Source: Cyclaneusma minus (taxonomy: Eukaryota; Ascomycota; Leotiomycetes; Marthamycetales; Marthamycetaceae). From it: a stretch of DNA of 64,000 nucleotides. The notes beneath the pieces are model-generated. The model saw nothing but the letters and a program-made list of their open reading frames with translations. It was not told where the DNA came from and did no database searches. The stretch is from contig JAKZHN010000019.1 in assembly GCA_037179335.1 (NCBI GenBank), positions 680,145 through 744,144 of the forward strand. Reading direction: 5' to 3'. Shown here one piece after another: positions 20,552 to 32,438 of the stretch (positions are counted from its first letter, which is position 1; every line of letters begins with the position of its first letter). Both the position numbers and the translations under genes were made by a program.

Positions 20552-23077
20552 ATCCTTTTTTACACCTCTAGCATCTCCTCAACTCGGATCTCGGGCTGCC
20601 GCTGTATCGTCTGTAAAGCGTCCTGGATGAAATCATCGACGCCGCGCTTGAACGAGAGAGAGAGCGATGGGATGGATAGCAAGTTCGGAAGGTGAAAAGA
20701 TGGTGTAAAGAATGTTGGACCTCAAGACGATAGTCCCGCTATGACATCCAGCTTATGGAACCGCTTTGACGTTGATATAGAAGGTCAATTGATAGCCGCA
20801 CACCTTGCTAGAAGCTGATTCTAGAAGCACTTCCACACCGACCTGTGGAGAATATCGATCAGATCTCCCTCGCAGGATAGCCCCAAGCTATCCGCAAGGA
20901 CTATGCAGTTTGTGTGCATATATGGAGGTGAAGTAAGAAGCGCACAGTAAGACGAACAAGGGCGAAGATGAGCAAGGTCGACTTGATAACGCAGATTGAG
21001 AGGCGGACAGGAGACTTGATTTGGGCAGATTCTTCCGGAATGGCAGTCGGCTATCACTGGGGGTCGGGGGAAGCACAGAGAATCAGGGATGCGGAGGACG
21101 TTGATGATATAGGGCGGGAAGCAGCAGCTCAATCCAAGGAGTGATGTCTGGGTGGCAGGGGTCCAGAGTGCGGGCTGCAAGATGGCCCTCTACGAGTCGT
21201 CCGCCAGCCCCTGATGCCTGCAATGCGCGCCTGCGGAAGCGAACAGGGAACAAGCATCATCCGTCTGGAGAATCACATATCTTGGAATTGAACGGCTTCA
21301 GATCCACGACACGCTGGCTCAAAATTTGGCGAACATTTGATTTCTTGTCGAGAGGCGACCGCTGGGAGCATTGAAGTTCGTGAAGGAAAAGCTTGAGCCA
21401 GCAGGTGATCCGCGCTGAACCTGCTTATGTCCACACTACATGCCTTCCATTTGCAAGAAGTCTTTCCGCTCGCTTTTGTTAATGGTTTATCTTACACAAG
21501 ACGCATGTCATTGTCAGTTCGAAGACTTTTTTTGTTCCGTCGCTGGGACTCAAATTTCCTACGACTCTTCCTCGTGGGTCGTTAATTAATTCGCGGCCCT
21601 ATGTTCGGAAGATCCGGAGGAAGTGCCATCTGGACTGGAGTTCCAGCCATCTGGCTAGATGGGACATCAATACATGTACTTTGCACCACCAGCTTTATAT
21701 GGGTCCAATTCCCCATCATACTCCACAGTGGCTACTAAAATCCACCGGTACATCACCCCTTTCGGTTTCTCAAGAATTAGGAGTATTTGACTGACTTCTC
21801 CAGACCTACCCACAACATTACCACCACAGACTTACCAGTCCGATCTCCTAGGCTTTCCTCTTGATACAAGGTACATATTTCAGTCCCGAATCCGATGCCG
21901 TGACCTTCTAGAAACGTGTTTCCAGATTCCAGAAAGAGCAGACCCCGCTCTCGCCCCCACCACACTTGCATCTCGATTTCCCCACAGCGGAAGCAGCACA
22001 TATAAAATTGGAGCCGCCGCAGGCGCTGAATATATAAGGACGGGTGTATCACTATTTCTTGCTATTTTCCTACTAACTCTGTCTCTCGCCAACAACTACC
22101 ATACTCTCAACTAATGTCCGACGATTTTATGGCCATGCCTTCGAACTTCTTACGCTTCCGCAAAGTGGCTTCGACGCAGGTCGCAGACATGTCGTTATCG
22201 ATTATTCGACGAGGTCGACTCGTCGAGCAGAATAGCAATCCACATATATCACCAAATGATGAAAGGTGATGGAAAACCCATTTTTCATCTTTATGAGACT
22301 GCCTTGTACAAGTTGACGGATGCAAGACTTTGCGGACTTGTCGAAGGGTAATAGCCTCTCATGGAAGATGAAGACATCGACACGACGCTATACCAATTTT
22401 ATTTTGCTTTTATTGCCTTCTGCGTGTTAATGGATGTTGAATTCCTCGTTGGTAGCATGTTCAACACCGACAGGAGGAGCCATTTGTGTCGACATCGTGA
22501 CGATTTCGCCCTAAACTTGGCTGCGAAAAAGTAGGAAGCTGATCAGGCGAGTCCACTCGACTCATCATGCTGGGTTAATATTTCGACCTACGTGGTTGTC
22601 GACTTCACCTAGAGCAAAGAGACGAGTAGGCAAGACCCGGATCAGAGAAACAGAACATTGGATTTGGATGAGCAATCACGAAACAATAAAGGCAACAGGG
22701 CCAACATGGCACAAGAAACTGCAACCGCTGGAAGAGTAGCTCAGGCATCTGAGTAAGTAGTAAGTACCTACCAACTAACAGAGCCAAGGGTTGCGCTGTA
22801 GACATACATCTATGTAGGCTGACTGGCCGGGCTGAACCGCCCTACTTGTTTATCTGTAGTTATGCCGTGTTCTGGACCAGCCCGACTCGGCCGAAGTACC
22901 AAACTCGGTTCGGTCCGTGCTTCACCGAACGTGAGCCTGTTGGTTGTTCAATGTTTATCAATGGGTTGATTGCTATGGTTGCCGAAAGCCCATGCCTCAG
23001 ATCGTACCTTGTACACCCATGTAAGTCGTGGTTGAAACCAGGGGCTTGGCCGAGTTGACAGAGATCTCCCCACACCA
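20552..23077. other. Gene-poor intergenic region
   Basis: About 2.5 kb. Minus-strand bases 20700-20567 read as a plausible peptide tail (FKRGVDDFIQDALQTIQ) ending at TAA, perhaps part of an extra 5' exon of the methyltransferase gene. Beyond that I find only short unremarkable frames, no array, and no RNA gene. Confidence 0.4.
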
Positions 23078-25236
23078 CTAAGCCCTATCCACGGGATCAT
23101 CGTCAACAATCTGATCACTCCTCCGAAGCGACGACGCCTGCGACACAATCCACATAGTACTCCGCGGAACCAACGATCTCCACGAGGAAACCAATGACTT
23201 CCATAAAGACCTCCAATCCTGACGCGCCACCACCAGCGCGTTCCCATCCTCATCCATCTCCACACGACTCCAGCCCCTCAGCAGCGGCATCATCACCATC
23301 CACACCGCAACCGTAACGATCATCTCTAGCGAATCAACGGTCCACATGTTCAACGTCCGTGTCACCAGCATCAAAGGCCGCACCACGCTCATGGAGCTGA
23401 ACGGGCCCGTGTTACTCGCTCCCCAGTTCGCACTTCCAGCGGAAAGACCCACCATAGTGCCGAACATTGCTTTGTTGGCGCGGAAGCTTCGTCCTACCGT
23501 GCGCACGAGGAGAATTTCGAGGGGATAGAGGACTATGTGTGCAAGAACGTTGCCGAAGACCTCGGCGGCGAGGATGCTGGGAAGGAGCGTGAATGCGGAG
23601 GAGCGGTAGAGCTTGGTGCGGGAGGACTGTAGGTATTCTTGGATATCAGAAGCAGAGCGGAGCTCGGCAGACCACGCATTAGCGCCATTTGAGCTGTTCC
23701 CGGCGCCTTGGGCGCTGTCCTGGAAGGCTGTAGATTGGTCTAGTGGGTTGTTTGAAGGATTGGTGCCGCCAGGGGTTAGAGGTGGGAGGTCGCTAGTGTC
23801 TACGTCGAAAGAGATCATTGTAGTATGCTGCAACTCAGGAGATATGGGCGGGGTTGAGGAGGGGGAAGCAGACTCGTCCGATTGGTCATCGTTTACGGGT
23901 TGAGTTTGTGATGCATCGGCAGAACGAGCTGTTTCATTAGAGCCTTCGAAAGGCTGAGGAGGGAAACCTTCAAGCGCTCGGAGAGTATCAGGGTCTTCCG
24001 TTCGTAGAGGGTCAATGTTTTCAACATCAGCGGCAGGATTATCATCAGATGATTGCCGTGAATGCTGTCCACTTGCTCCAGCAACGGATCGGCGTGCAGG
24101 GGGCGTTGAGTTTATTGGCACAGGAAGAAACTCGTACATGTTGAACCAGATGAAATTGGAGCAGACCGAGTGGGCCCGCGTGTATGCAAGATACAGTAGC
24201 CAGGGGGCTGCCAGTGTCATTGCTTCTGATGCCCAACGTGACAGAGCAGTCGGCGTGAAAGAGAGCGGCGGAGAAGGTATTTGTATTGGCGAATAAGTGG
24301 TCCAAGGAACGAACGATGAGAGCGATGGGAAGTGACCGCTGCTTATCAAGTCAAGTTGTTGTAAGAGTGCGAACATTTCCAAGTGTAGGCGGATGTAACC
24401 GACACCAAATGACAATCTGCAAATCGTTAGCCATAGGTATCCGAACACTGAGAAGCTCTTCGAGCCAAGATTATCTCATACAGTACTTGGGAACTTGATG
24501 TCTTCTTCGATGCCAATGCTTTTTGTGAATTATGAGACAGTCCATCATCTTCGCCTGTCCAGGCACGAATCCTCCTGTTGAGCTGGAATCTTGCCCATTC
24601 TAGGGCCTGTGAAGCTGCTAAAGCAGGAGTACCAACAAAGAAGAGCCACAACTTGCTATGGCGACTCACTTCGCTGCGGATGATAGCAGGCATGCTCATA
24701 TATGAATATGAGTGGTAAAGCTAGGCTGTTATTAGCAACGGAGTATGGTCTCAGGCACAAGACACTCACAAGAATCCGATTCCGCAAGCCATTAACACCC
24801 CAGACGCCAGCAAGCAAAGCGAGCCGTCCGATATCGACTAATTCGAGGCCATACTTATTCTCTCGGGTGTATTGCTCCCGGGCGGCTTGGTCACGTGCTC
24901 GCACGTCGACACTGGACTCGACAATGCCGGCTGCCACCATGACCTCGTTGCACGCCTTGATGAAGTCTTTCTGAGCCTCCCGGCTAGCTGGATTGATGGG
25001 CCGGCCCTGGGGGTCGTACTGCTGACCGCCTCGGCTGTTGGTATTGGGGTAACCGGGCCAATTGCGAAAGTCATATGGCGAGCGACCCTAGAAGTTGTTA
25101 GGACTTCCGTGATGTGCGGGAGAGCCGTGGCCCAAGGCTTCAAGGGTTCTTGGTTGATACATCGCATAGATATTGGATGCTTAGGGCGAGCAAGACTTAC
25201 AAGTGCAGCGACAGTCAGGGGTTCCTGCCGCCCCAT
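23078..25236 (-). CDS. Unassigned conserved-looking multipass membrane protein
   Basis: Four exons: 25236-25201, 25087-24770, 24720-24482, 24416-23078, giving 643 residues. The 12-codon first exon MGRQEPLTVAAL joins to GRSPYDFRNWPGYPNTNSRG, then to a helical region (KDFIKACNEVMVAAGIVE) and hydrophobic segments around LWLFFVGTPALAASQALEW. A membrane segment near MTLAAPWLLYLAYTR is followed by a roughly 160-residue Ser/Asp-rich disordered region. Further hydrophobic segments follow (SILAAEVFGNVLAHIVLYPL, LEMIVTVAVWMVMMPLL). The alternation of long soluble and membrane parts suggests an organelle membrane protein, but I recognise no family. The introns (113, 49 and 65 nt) have GT-AG ends, and the last has a CTAAC branch site. 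Divergent from RRP9. Confidence 0.7.
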
Positions 25237-25810
25237 GATGGGCGGTTGCGGAAGCAGAGCAAATTATGGACGAAGAGGATTGTTGGCGAGGCCAGGCAAT
25301 GTATTGCAGGAAAAGAAGTGAGCGCTAACAGGCTCAGAACAATTGCGACGCTTTTAGAGAGTGATAGACAGGTCTTTGCAGCAACATGATGTGTGGCTGT
25401 GAAGTTGAGGACGTTCACTTAGCCAATCCTTCAGCGAGGAGAACAGCCTTCAAGTTCTTGTTGCCTATTGATGGCACGGAAAGATTGGATTCAACTTGGC
25501 GAGTTCATAGCAATATCTTGATAGGATCAAGTCCTGGCGGAGATGAGTGTAGCCATCTTGAGATGTCGAGATCAGAAAGAAAAGAAGCGGTCCAAGCCGA
25601 TCAATGTCTCGCATTCGTTTAGCGAGGCCGGCTCGTGCAGCCTCGACGATCAGGCAGCCCCGCGAAATCTTGGCGCTCAATTATCTTCATCAGAAAATTA
25701 TTTTGTGCTTTGCAGTCCGCGGCCACCATTATTGAGCGAAAGTGCGCAAAGCTGCAATTCCCACCCGCTGGATCGCCCAATAATTGCACAAGACGACCAG
25801 ATCCGCCAGG
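25237..25810. promoter_or_regulatory. Divergent promoter region, membrane protein gene and RRP9
   Basis: 574 bases between two start codons on opposite strands. No TATA box or repeated operator-like site is obvious. Confidence 0.4.
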
Positions 25811-27541
25811 ATGTCGTCTTTCTTCACAGCCCCAGCATCGAAGAAGAGAAAGAGGACTGCCACCAACGACGCTCCCAAGAAGAGGGCCGCCCCGCAGAAG
25901 AGCACGCCCGCCGATGCAAAATCGAGGCCGCGAAAGCCGCCGAGGGACGAATCTATTTCGGGGAGTGATGACGAGAGCGACGATGGGGCGAGAGACCTGC
26001 CGGGCGACGAGGAAGATGCATCTGGCTCTGAGGGCGAGGGCGAGACTGCAGCTGAGCGCCGACTGCGCATGGCAGAAGAATATGTCAAAAAAGTCAGAGG
26101 CGAGATCGAGGAAGAGGTGGGCTTCGATGCCGAAGAGATCGACCGCGACCTGATCGCCGAGCGACTACAAGAAGATGTGGCAGAGTCCAAAGGCCGCGCA
26201 TATCGCCAATTAGCTCCCGAATTGGATTTCGCCGCTTCTTCCCACACCATCTTCCGAAACGACAGCGAAGCAATCACCTCGGTTGCAATATGTCTTCCTT
26301 ACGCATACACAGTGTCGAAAGACGTCCTCTTGACGAAGTGGCGATTGCAGGATCTGCCGAAAGACCAATATCCGCAGAAGAAGGGCAAGCGATCGAGGAG
26401 GAAGAAACAGAAGCAGCAGAAACCTGCCCCGCCGCCGAAACGAAGACCCGAGGGTATTGCCTGTGCAAGAGGAGACGTGAGGAAGGCGAAAGACAACAGC
26501 TACAGAGGCCACACTGCAGCAATTCTATGCGTTGCAGCATCCCAAGACGGCAAATTCGTAGTCACTGGCGGACGAGACAGGCGGGTCATAGTATGGGACG
26601 CAGAAACCCTTACAATCCTCCGAGTCTGGGCACACCACCGAGATGCCGTGACAGGCCTCGCCTTCCGACGCGGCAAGAACCAACTCTACTCGAGCTCGGC
26701 CGACCGAACCATCAAGGTCTGGAGTTTAGACGAATTAGCATACGTTGAAACGCTGTTCGGTCACCAAGACCAAGTGGTAGATGTTGCTGCTCTCTCGCAA
26801 GAACGCTGTATCAGCGTCGGAGCCCGCGACCGCACTGCCCGTCTCTGGAAAGTAGTCGAAGAAACGCAGCTTGTTTTCCGAGGCGGCGGAGCCGAGAAGA
26901 AGAACAAGAACAATGCTGGCCAGCCACGAGTCTTGGAGGGCAGCATGGACCGAGTTGCCATGATCGACGAGGAGACTTTTGTCACGGGCGGCGACAATGG
27001 CTCCATCTCGTTGTGGGTTATCCACAAGAAGAAACCCATTTTCACACTGTCACTAGCCCACGGAGTCGATCCACCACTCAAACCGGATGAAGCTTCAGCA
27101 AATGTAAACCCAGATCCAGCGGTTGTGCCACAGCCACAGCCGCGCTGGATTACGGCACTTACCACGATACCCTATTCAGATGTCATATTGAGCGGGAGTT
27201 GGGATGGCCAGGTCAGAGCTTGGAAGGTTAGTGATGACAAGAAGAAAATCGAGCCCATGGGCGCTGTGGGTGTTGTCCCTAGCGCAAACGCAGATCAGGA
27301 AGGCGAAGCCCTGAGTGCTATTGTGAGAGGTGTGGTGAATGACCTTGATGTGGTAGAGCGCGGAGATAGAGGCCTGGACGGCACTTGTATCGTTGCGGCT
27401 GTTGGCAAGCAGCACAGATTGGGCGAGTGGATGAAGATAGCAGGCAAGAACAGTGCGGTGGTGTTCGAGGTACCAAGAGTGGTCAAGCCAAAGACGAATG
27501 GGCTTCCAAACGGCGTACACTACGAAGACGAGAAAGAATGA
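25811..27541 (+). CDS. RRP9: U3 snoRNP-associated WD40 protein Rrp9 (U3-55K)
   Basis: A single exon of 576 residues. The N-terminus MSSFFTAPASKKRKR is a basic nuclear/nucleolar-type segment, followed by an acidic Ser/Asp/Glu tract. The RRP9 hallmark helix region AEEYVKKVRGEIEEEVGFDA and ERLQEDVAESKGRAYRQLAP comes next, then a seven-bladed WD40 propeller from about residue 145 to the end, with clear blades ending VTGGRDRRVIVWDAETL, YSSSADRTIKVWSLDEL and SVGARDRTARLWKV. Rrp9 binds the U3 snoRNA box B/C element for 18S rRNA processing. A fungal Lys/Pro-rich insertion (KGKRSRRKKQKQQKP) lies within the first blades. The start was taken at the ATG giving MSSFF rather than one nine codons upstream, because the former matches the family. 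Confidence 0.95.
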   Translation: MSSFFTAPASKKRKRTATNDAPKKRAAPQKSTPADAKSRPRKPPRDESISGSDDESDDGARDLPGDEEDASGSEGEGETAAERRLRMAEEYVKKVRGEIEEEVGFDAEEIDRDLIAERLQEDVAESKGRAYRQLAPELDFAASSHTIFRNDSEAITSVAICLPYAYTVSKDVLLTKWRLQDLPKDQYPQKKGKRSRRKKQKQQKPAPPPKRRPEGIACARGDVRKAKDNSYRGHTAAILCVAASQDGKFVVTGGRDRRVIVWDAETLTILRVWAHHRDAVTGLAFRRGKNQLYSSSADRTIKVWSLDELAYVETLFGHQDQVVDVAALSQERCISVGARDRTARLWKVVEETQLVFRGGGAEKKNKNNAGQPRVLEGSMDRVAMIDEETFVTGGDNGSISLWVIHKKKPIFTLSLAHGVDPPLKPDEASANVNPDPAVVPQPQPRWITALTTIPYSDVILSGSWDGQVRAWKVSDDKKKIEPMGAVGVVPSANADQEGEALSAIVRGVVNDLDVVERGDRGLDGTCIVAAVGKQHRLGEWMKIAGKNSAVVFEVPRVVKPKTNGLPNGVHYEDEKE

Positions 27542-27753
27542 GGAAGATCGAAGTAGTGGAAGGTTAGGAACAAAGATGCGTGATAAACTTGTACATTGGG
27601 TGATTGTATGGGCATTTCAGGGCGGTATTTGTGTGGTATCATGTCAATTAGCGGCATTTGCTCGGCGTTCTCGGCCAACACCTCCCAATGTCTTGGGATA
27701 ACGTGTACCTATGCTATTTTTTACTTTGTTCGTTGGTTGTAGACAGCAGCGGG

Positions 27754-29433
27754 CTATTTAGCTCCTCGCTTCTTCCCATCCCTCCTCCTTTCCCAGACTT
27801 GCAAATAGCTCTCTCCCAAATACAGAAGCTCCTTCTGCGTCTTCGTCACATACAGATCTTGTACCTCGACCCAGTCCTCTCTGCTCTTGTCCCGCATCTG
27901 CACTTTCCATGCATGCTTTTCCGCTTCGCCTTCCACGCTATCCTCACGGCCCCTGACTGCTTCGTGTACGATGTTCGCTACTAGATCGTACCAGATCGGC
28001 TCTCCTGGCGGGTGATGTTTTGGATTCGGCTCCACGTACGATGACATGTCTAAATTCCTTGCATCAAAGGTAACAATCGTCGGGTTCCGCTCGTCGACAA
28101 ACTTGTTCTTCGAGAAACGCTTGACATGGAATAGTAGATACGGTGGCAGCGGATGCATCAACCTGTATCTTACACGCTGATTGAGCCTTTCCTGTGCCTT
28201 CATACCATCGTATTTTGCCAGGATATGCGTCAATGGCACCTGCGGAATAATGTTCTTTTCCATCTCGTCCTGAAATAGGGGCGCCGCGGGCAGGTCTAAC
28301 GTGAGCAGCATGAAGCGATTCTCCTCAATCTTGACCTCCGCCGCCTCCTCAAAGCGCAACCGATCGCCCGCATCCGCTTTTGCAGTAATGGCTTGCGACT
28401 CGACTTTCAGCTTGCCCTGGAAGATCTGCTGCACGACCGACGAGCGGGGCTTCGTCAACTTCCCGCCCAGCGCCAGATGCAAGTTATTCAAAAACCAGCT
28501 CAGGAATTCCACCGGATCGGACTGATGCGTCAGCGTGTATTTCTTATTACTTCGGAGCGAAATTTCCTGCAGCAGCTCGTGCGGTGATACGTGGCTCTTG
28601 AAGGCTCGCGGATTCCAGATCTTACGCACGAGAATGCTCATGCGCTTGACCAGCTCAGGCTTTGCGCTGAAGTCCTCGATCATGAAGTAGTTTCGTAAAG
28701 GGGAAACGTGCGACAGGGCTTGCACGACGACGTTGAAATAGTCGTTTTCCTTGATGTTGTTCATGCCGACGAAGCCCGGGATGTATTCCTTCCCGCCCAG
28801 GGCCCAGGCGGTCTGCTGCTCACGGTCGAGGCGCGCGACTTGCTCTTTGCTGTAGCGTGGATCGGACACGAATTTGATGTCTTCCAAGCTTTTGTTCTGC
28901 ACTTCGTAGCCTTCGGGCAGCACGTAGACCTTTTGCGTCTGCATGTTGATGTAGACATGGTGACCTTCTTCGAGGGCGTGGAAATAGGCGTGCGATTTGG
29001 GGCCGCGGCCTTGGTAGTAACGGCCGCAGACAAGGCATGCGTAGACGTTCAGGTTGGAGAGAGATATCGAGCACAGCTTTTCGAAGTCGAAATCCAGCAC
29101 GGAGCGGTTGATGGTGTCGAGGTAGAGGTCGTCGTAGCCTGCTGTTGGCGCGGACTGGCGGAGTGGGGCGGCGTGGTTCAGAGGCGCATCTGTGTCGTCG
29201 TCTTCGTCCATAGCATCTGGATCTCGTTCTTCGGGTTCAGCAGTATGCTGAGCGCCATTTGGGAAGCCATTGGGAGCTGTGTGGCCCGTCTGCCGGGAAG
29301 ACGCAGGTGCTTTGGCGGAAGATGAGAAGTCGCTTTGAGGAGGATGGGAGCTTTCGAGTCTCGACTTTTTGGGTGCCGGCGAGTCAGTTCCTGGTATGTC
29401 CTGGAGAGATTCTTCAGCTTGTCTTTTCGACAT
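27754..29433 (-). CDS. SAD1: Tri-snRNP-associated protein SAD1 (USP39 family)
   Basis: A single exon of 559 residues. After about 95 residues of low-complexity N-terminus comes a ubiquitin-type zinc finger (YACLVCGRYYQGRGPKSHAY, then HALEEGHHVYINM). A USP-fold domain follows from about residue 215. At the expected catalytic Cys box the sequence is GMNNIKENDYFNVVVQALSH, with no Cys, so the domain is a pseudo-deubiquitinase, as known for the family. C-terminal blocks VRYRLMHPLPPYLLFHVKRF and ELLYLGESYLQVWERR are diagnostic. SAD1/USP39 stabilises the U4/U6.U5 tri-snRNP for splicing. It converges on RRP9 with 212 bases between stop codons. Confidence 0.95.
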   Translation of the reverse strand: MSKRQAEESLQDIPGTDSPAPKKSRLESSHPPQSDFSSSAKAPASSRQTGHTAPNGFPNGAQHTAEPEERDPDAMDEDDDTDAPLNHAAPLRQSAPTAGYDDLYLDTINRSVLDFDFEKLCSISLSNLNVYACLVCGRYYQGRGPKSHAYFHALEEGHHVYINMQTQKVYVLPEGYEVQNKSLEDIKFVSDPRYSKEQVARLDREQQTAWALGGKEYIPGFVGMNNIKENDYFNVVVQALSHVSPLRNYFMIEDFSAKPELVKRMSILVRKIWNPRAFKSHVSPHELLQEISLRSNKKYTLTHQSDPVEFLSWFLNNLHLALGGKLTKPRSSVVQQIFQGKLKVESQAITAKADAGDRLRFEEAAEVKIEENRFMLLTLDLPAAPLFQDEMEKNIIPQVPLTHILAKYDGMKAQERLNQRVRYRLMHPLPPYLLFHVKRFSKNKFVDERNPTIVTFDARNLDMSSYVEPNPKHHPPGEPIWYDLVANIVHEAVRGREDSVEGEAEKHAWKVQMRDKSREDWVEVQDLYVTKTQKELLYLGESYLQVWERRRDGKKRGAK

Positions 29434-30459
29434 GTTGTCAGAGGCTCGTGTACGGGCGTGTGTTTTGGGAGAGCTTCACTGCTTGGGTGAAGCTTGCAAG
29501 TCGGCTCGGCTTTCTTTTCGAGCGCTTTCGCATGAATACGAAAGCGAGAAACTGAGGACGCCGGGAAAAGACAGCATTAGCGGCAGGGTCCACTTTAAAA
29601 CAAAACAATAATATGACGAACATGATATTGGCGTTTCCTTTTCAATACATGTATGATTATTTTACAATATGACTCCACGAGTCCACCCGGGTATTCTGTA
29701 GTTCTGCACATCTTACACATGTCCGCCAAGTGACCAAGTTCAAGCCATTGGCAGTTGGTCCCAAGCCAGTTGAAAGTAGGTTCAAGGAGCGTGCCTGTGA
29801 GTCTCGACGACGACAGATTGATGGGTAAGGACTAAGGAGCGACGAGGAGTACTTAAGCATTGGTATGGTTGTAGCCACGGGTCGCAACCTCTACTTGGGT
29901 TGCAATGCTAGCAGTGTGGACTACATGTAGAAACGGTCTCAAGACTCAAGAGCGAATAAGGCTGCAAGCTCCTAATTTGATCAAAGGATGGCACCTCTGT
30001 GTGGAGGCCACAACATTGCTGGCATCGACATCAAACTTCTGGATTGATCCTAGAGTCCAGAAGCGAAACCCAGTTGCAACAGCCCCTGCTAGTGACCTCG
30101 GACAACTTTATACTCACAGCCCCCTCCTTTGAGGGGCAAATCGCCGTCACGCTTCGGACGCTTCGTGGCTTACCGTTCTGAAAGACAGAGACTCTTGCAA
30201 CGCCGTTGACCCATTGCGCCTCTCTAGCTCTGTCATCTTAAGCCAGAGCTATGAGTCCCTCAAACTTAACGGTATGCAGTCTGCAGGTGACTGATACATT
30301 ATCAAATTGGCAGAGAAGTGTGGTATCTAAGATAGCGGTGTGATCTTGCCTATGGATATTGAAACTGACCTGAGTTGAGAATTGGGGAACTCGTTTGAGC
30401 AGGATGCTCTATTTCGCTCTCTTGGCGTGGCTCTGCGGAAGTGGTGACCTCGCCATCCG
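29434..30459. other. Intergenic region
   Basis: About 1 kb with no frame that I can support. It includes the SAD1 promoter at its left side and the 3' flank of the DUF1776 gene at its right. No repeats seen. Confidence 0.45.
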
Positions 30460-32042
30460 TTATACCATTGACTCCTCACGATTGCCATATACCGAGATGT
30501 ATTCCGAGTCTCCGGTTATTCCGTTGTCGCTTCCGCTCCCGCTGCCAGGCGAGTCCTCAATGGCTCTAAGATCGGCTCCGCCATCGTTGAAGGCCTCGAC
30601 CCTCCTCATTCCCATCATCCAGCCCACCAAGCCGCCTGGTACCCACGCCCCAATGAATCCGTATACTCCGCTGCCCTGACCTATCCTCCTCACCTTTTTG
30701 CCCCTTCCATTCCCTCGAATAGCGTCGAAAACTGCATAATGCAACTCCCTCAAACTGCTCCCTCTGCCAACCGCTCCCGCCTGTCCGCAGCCCTTCGTCC
30801 CTCCAATGCCCTTGTCGGCCTGGTTGAAATAGTTCTTCCCGTATGCGTGTCTAGCACTTTCAGGCCAGGTAAGCATCTCCGCTCGCGGACCATGTGCTTG
30901 CAGTAACTGTTTGTTCAGGTGGGCACTGCAATCAAAAGTGCCCAGTTTAAATTGGTATACAGGAATGCCGACGCCTGACAGCTCGCTACGGAGCGAGGTT
31001 GTGAAGGCGTCGAGTGCGCTCACGACAGCAGATTCGGGAGCATGGAAGGCGGGAGTCAAGGATGAAATGATGCCCGGTGAGAGGACCAATATGTTCGGGG
31101 GAGATTGTCTGAAAAGTTGCGAGTTGGAAGCGTGGCGGAGGGAGATGGATGTCAAGAGAGGGAGGAAAGCTTGTAGGAGTACCATGGGCTGTAAAAGGCG
31201 GGCATTGAGGAGGTCGGAGTAGACACTGGGGGCGAGGGTGGCGATAGGCGCGCTGGGGTAGGTGAGTGAGGGTATTATAATAAGGGATCTAAGAGCCAAA
31301 TAGGTTGGACGGGCTCCTGGGAACGCATGATGTGCTTTCTGGAGCTGATCTCTGAAGCGGTCGATGGCTATGCTGGCCCCCTGAGGCTTGACGGTTGTTA
31401 GTTATCGCGCAGGATAGACCCCTCGGGCCCCGGACAGCAACTTACATCTACAACGTCTATCATGAGCGGTCTGATATCTGGCCTCGACTGGTTCGTGACC
31501 TGAACTTCCTCCTCGATCGACGTGCAAACAACATAGACGATAAAGCCCCTTTTCTCCAAGTCCAAGGCCAACGACTTGGTGATGGGATCACTCATGGATC
31601 CGGCAATAACAACCGTCTCATATCGCGCACCATTTGCAGCCCGTCTCGCCCTCCTCTTTCGTCCTTTGCTTCTCTGGTACATATAATATGAGCCTGCGCC
31701 GACGGATAGGATGATTGCGCCGGTTAACCACTTATTGCGTACCACCCATTGTTCGGCACGGTGGTACAGAGACACGGGGGCCAGCTTGGCAGGAAGAGAT
31801 TTCGAGGCGGGCAGTGGAGGTTTGACGGACTGGGGGATCCATGGCGACGACGAGATGCTCTCGCGCAGTGAGGATGATACTCTGTCTATGTGGCTCTCAA
31901 CGTAGTTGGCGATGTTCTCGGAGTATCTCTTAACATCATTTGGGACGGAAGACAGCTGCACATTGGTTAGCTCATTTAAGATTCTGTCATCAGTCTGAAG
32001 CAGACCTACCACGTCGAGGAAGGCTTGATCATCGGCCGACAT
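30460..32042 (-). CDS. DUF1776 family protein (SDR-like fold)
   Basis: Two exons, 32042-31446 and 31380-30460, encode 505 residues. N-terminal soluble helices (SENIANYVESHIDRVSSSLR) are followed by a membrane anchor near WLTGAIILSVGAGSYYMYQR and a basic stretch. A Rossmann-like domain starts YETVVIAGSMSDPITKSLAL and continues after the intron with FLPLLTSISLRHASN and NILVLSPGI, typical of the DUF1776 fungal family. These proteins resemble short-chain dehydrogenases, but function and activity are not established. The canonical Ser-Tyr-Lys catalytic triad is not evident to me. The 65-nt intron has a GTAAGT donor. Divergent from the zinc-ribbon gene, 396 bases away. Confidence 0.82.
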
Positions 32043-32438
32043 TTTGGTGGATGGCGATGAGGTTGTCGATTATGCAGCTTTTGTCGTCTTTCGTCGCGAG
32101 CCGTGGACTGACTTCAATGGTCTTGTCGAAGTGTGGGGAAGCTGGTATTCAGGCCAAGCGCCCGGGTCTTTCGGCGCCGCGTTGATCCGAAGATACCAGG
32201 AGCTTGGGCCACTCCGTCTCAGCCCTGTGGCTACATGTAGCGCTTGTAAAGACCGAGTGCCGACAGATGACGCTGAAAGGGACAACTCCAGTCCCAAGAG
32301 CATCGCCACAGCAGACATACGCGTCAGAATCCTCAACTTCTGGTCCCGCTCCTTATATATCACGACGTTTTCTGTTTTTTTTTTTCTGAACCCAAACCCT
32401 CGTTTCCTGCAAAAGAACATCATCGTTGTGAATCCAAG
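32043..32438. promoter_or_regulatory. Divergent promoter region, DUF1776 and zinc-ribbon genes
   Basis: 396 bases between opposed start codons. It includes a T-run of about ten bases near 32370 and a TATATA-like stretch at 32354-32359 upstream of the plus-strand gene. An uninterrupted plus-strand frame crosses it but has no signature and is treated as chance. Confidence 0.4.
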
